A stretch of 64,000 bases of DNA, taken from the NCBI GenBank assembly GCA_017554745.1, contig JAFZHS010000017.1, positions 62,001 to 126,000 of the forward strand, read 5' to 3'. Position 1 is the first letter of the stretch, and each line of letters opens with the position of its first letter. The stretch is from Clostridiales bacterium (GTDB lineage: Bacteria > Bacillota > Clostridia > Saccharofermentanales > Saccharofermentanaceae). The notes beneath the pieces are model-generated. The model was not told the DNA's origin, did not search any database, and worked only from the letters and a program-made list of their open reading frames with translations. Positions 62,164-64,000 of the stretch are shown one piece after another. The translations under genes and the position numbers were made by a program.

Positions 62164-64000
62164 TTAATCAACAACTGTTACAGCTTCGACATCGGGTGCT
62201 GTCTCGATTACTTCTGTGACTTCTACAACATCAGATACGTCAACTGATGCTAGTGTCTCTTCAGCGTCTGCTGCCTCATTGAACTCTGTGTCGACATCGT
62301 AATCAGATGATGCACAAGCGTCGACCACTTCCGTCGTTGTAGCTTCAGAACTGCTAACACTCCTTTCAGGGCGTATTATTACCATATCTATGACACTAAG
62401 AGTGATTTCATCGCTTGTTTGAGATTGTCCGTACTTATCGGTTACAACACAATGGTATTTTAATCCATCGCGTGACATCTTGGCTTCCAAAGTCATTGTA
62501 TCTGTCTTGGCGCCGTCGTTGATGGAACAGTTAGTCCACGCGCCATTCTTAAAAACCTGCCATTGATATTTCAGTCCGTCTCCGTATGCTTCAACAGTAA
62601 AATCAACATAGGTGCCTCTATATGCTGTTATTTCAGTTACAGGACTATTAACAAGAACAAGCGGGTTTTTCATCGTCAGCGTAGCTGCGTTCGATGTCAC
62701 AGAAGCACCGGTCTTGTCAGTAACGATGCAGTGATACTTCAATCCGTCGCGCGAAGACTTGATCTCAAGAGATAAAGTATCTGTCTTAGCTCCGTCATTT
62801 ACAGAGCAGTTGGTCCAAGAGCCGTTCTTGAAGACCTGCCACTGATACTTGAGGCCTGTGCCTTCCGCAACGACTGTGAATGCAGCCGTCTCACCTTCTG
62901 CTCCGTCGTAGTCACCGGGATGCTGCTTGATCGAGAGCGGCTTATTAACAGTCAGTGTAACTTCATTCGTTGTTACAGTATCACCGTACTTATCAGTGAT
63001 TACGCATTGATACTTACTGCCGTTGCGTGAATTCTTGATCTCCAAAGTAAGTTTATTTGTTTTAGCACCATCATTAATGGAGCAGTTAGTCCAAGCACCG
63101 TTCTTAAGTGTCTGCCACTGGTATTTGAGACCATTGCCGGATGCCTTAACAGTAAATGTAGCGGTCTCACCTACATATCCGGAGCAGTCCTTGGGCTGAG
63201 TCTTAATCTCCAAAGGATTGCTTACAGTTAATGTGACTTGTTCTGTTGTAACTATATATCCGTATTTATCCGTAATTACACACATATATACGGTTCCGTC
63301 ACGTGAATCTTTGGCTTCTAAAGTCAAGGTGTCAGTCTTTGCTCCATCCTTGGTAGAACAATTAGCCCAATGTGAAGCTTTACTTACTTGCCACTGGTAC
63401 GTCAGGCCTTCTCCTTCCGCCTCGACAGTAAATACAGCCATTTCGCCTGGCGCGCATATAACGTTTTCAGGCTCTTCAACTATAGTGACAGGTTCAATTA
63501 TATTGACGGTTACTACTTCGGAAAGGCAACAAATCCATGTACCCTCAGAGGCGAAACATCTGACAAGCATGCCGTCCATATCTTCTGTGACTGTAAACTC
63601 AAGTTGTGGAGTCGTCGCACTTTCAACCTCAAAGTCTTGCCACTCATCAACAAGGAAGTACTGCCACTGATAAAAAGTTATATTATCAGTTGTCTCGACA
63701 GAGAATGTAGCCGTGCTGCCGACAGGACCATAGAAATCTTCTGGTTGTGTCAGATAGCAATCTAAATCCATATACCAGATTTTGGTGTCACCGAATAATT
63801 CATCAATGGTCATATCGGATTCTTTATCATTCCACTCGTCGTAGATTGCTATGTTTTCCCACTGCGTACGTGAACCATGGAAAATAACTGATTCAAGGTT
63901 GCTGCAATGTTCAAAAGCGTTTACATCGATTCTTGTAATACCGGAAGGCATTTCTACACATTCCAGATTTTCGCACCATCTGAAAGTAGCATATTCGATT
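62164..64000 (-). CDS. Secreted BspA-like LRR/Ig protein, N-terminal part cut by window end
   Basis: The frame remains open to the right edge; residues IEYATFRWCENLECVEMPSG before the first in-window Met match the LRR block of the paralogues, so the true start is beyond 64000. About 612 residues are visible: the last LRR, the GSRTQWENIAIYDEWNDKES linker, five Ig-like repeats and the tail ending VEAVTVVD. Modules 3 and 5 are closest to those of the 59287 and 56305 genes. Its stop is 30 bases before the next gene and there is no terminator between. Confidence 0.88.
   Translation of the reverse strand, partial: IEYATFRWCENLECVEMPSGITRIDVNAFEHCSNLESVIFHGSRTQWENIAIYDEWNDKESDMTIDELFGDTKIWYMDLDCYLTQPEDFYGPVGSTATFSVETTDNITFYQWQYFLVDEWQDFEVESATTPQLEFTVTEDMDGMLVRCFASEGTWICCLSEVVTVNIIEPVTIVEEPENVICAPGEMAVFTVEAEGEGLTYQWQVSKASHWANCSTKDGAKTDTLTLEAKDSRDGTVYMCVITDKYGYIVTTEQVTLTVSNPLEIKTQPKDCSGYVGETATFTVKASGNGLKYQWQTLKNGAWTNCSINDGAKTNKLTLEIKNSRNGSKYQCVITDKYGDTVTTNEVTLTVNKPLSIKQHPGDYDGAEGETAAFTVVAEGTGLKYQWQVFKNGSWTNCSVNDGAKTDTLSLEIKSSRDGLKYHCIVTDKTGASVTSNAATLTMKNPLVLVNSPVTEITAYRGTYVDFTVEAYGDGLKYQWQVFKNGAWTNCSINDGAKTDTMTLEAKMSRDGLKYHCVVTDKYGQSQTSDEITLSVIDMVIIRPERSVSSSEATTTEVVDACASSDYDVDTEFNEAADAEETLASVDVSDVVEVTEVIETAPDVEAVTVVD

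Noticed and set aside
29836..63670. Many long plus-strand open frames opposite the Ig/LRR genes
   Set aside because: They repeat with the Ig module period and translate the reverse of the repeats; they have no ribosome sites or signal and are shadows of the minus-strand genes.
29433..64000. CRISPR array or tandem DNA repeat
   Set aside because: The repeats are about 258 bases and in-frame protein modules, not short repeats with unique spacers.

Overview
The window looks like a chromosomal segment of a Gram-positive, anaerobic-type Bacillota, most likely a gut or rumen Clostridia/Oscillospiraceae-like lineage. Evidence: strong AGGAGG-type ribosome binding sites, sigma-A promoters (TTGACA/TATAAT), intrinsic terminators, a one-chain clostridial-type PurL with fused glutaminase, the zapA-U32 peptidase pair, the ACT/PFL pair, a LicD protein and a GpsA-TagD fusion. 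No outer-membrane genes, rRNA, tRNA, IS element, prophage or CRISPR array was seen. The genus cannot be fixed from this sequence alone.

Layout. 1-5.6 kb (+): two FAD-dependent oxidoreductases, an ACT-domain protein and its PFL/UPF0210 partner, and a GH13 glycosidase. 5.7-7.5 kb: an orphan extracellular solute-binding lipoprotein. 7.6-11.7 kb (-): argG, a GNAT acetyltransferase, argH and a membrane acyltransferase, with a well-formed promoter and ARG box before argG. 11.9-26.1 kb (+): core genes (class IV aminotransferase, htpG, purL, rsmA, zapA, U32 peptidase, dut, a degenerate alpha/beta hydrolase, tsaD, smpB, a VanZ-like protein). A 35-bp palindromic repeat occurs twice between tsaD and smpB, and a close relative of it lies inside the rsmA coding sequence. 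26.1-26.9 kb is a gene-poor gap.

26.9-29.3 kb (-): licD followed by a gpsA-tagD fusion. Together the fusion could convert dihydroxyacetone phosphate to CDP-glycerol for cell-surface glycerol-phosphate polymers. 34.0-37.6 kb (-): a four-gene operon whose subunits match the 12S, 1.3S and 5S parts of transcarboxylase plus a 56-residue epsilon-like protein, without a Na+-pump beta subunit. 37.7-38.6 kb: a GH114-like lipoprotein.

The striking part is 29.4-33.8 kb plus 38.7 kb to the end: nine paralogous, secreted mosaic proteins on the minus strand (about 770 to 1456 residues, the last cut by the window end). Most have a signal peptide, an N-terminal BspA-like leucine-rich-repeat region, 4 to 11 Ig-like repeats of about 86 residues (about 49 in total) and an acidic Val/Glu/Thr-rich C-terminal tail with no sortase, SLH or membrane anchor. 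They carry near-copy promoters and terminators, show recent tandem duplication, module exchange and one internal N-domain doubling. A Wzy/WaaL/PglL-like polymerase-ligase gene sits inside the array directly upstream of one member. I read the region as an expanding surface-adhesin repertoire, possibly glycosylated. The tail and the ligase link are the best candidates for an undescribed display system, but this is inference.
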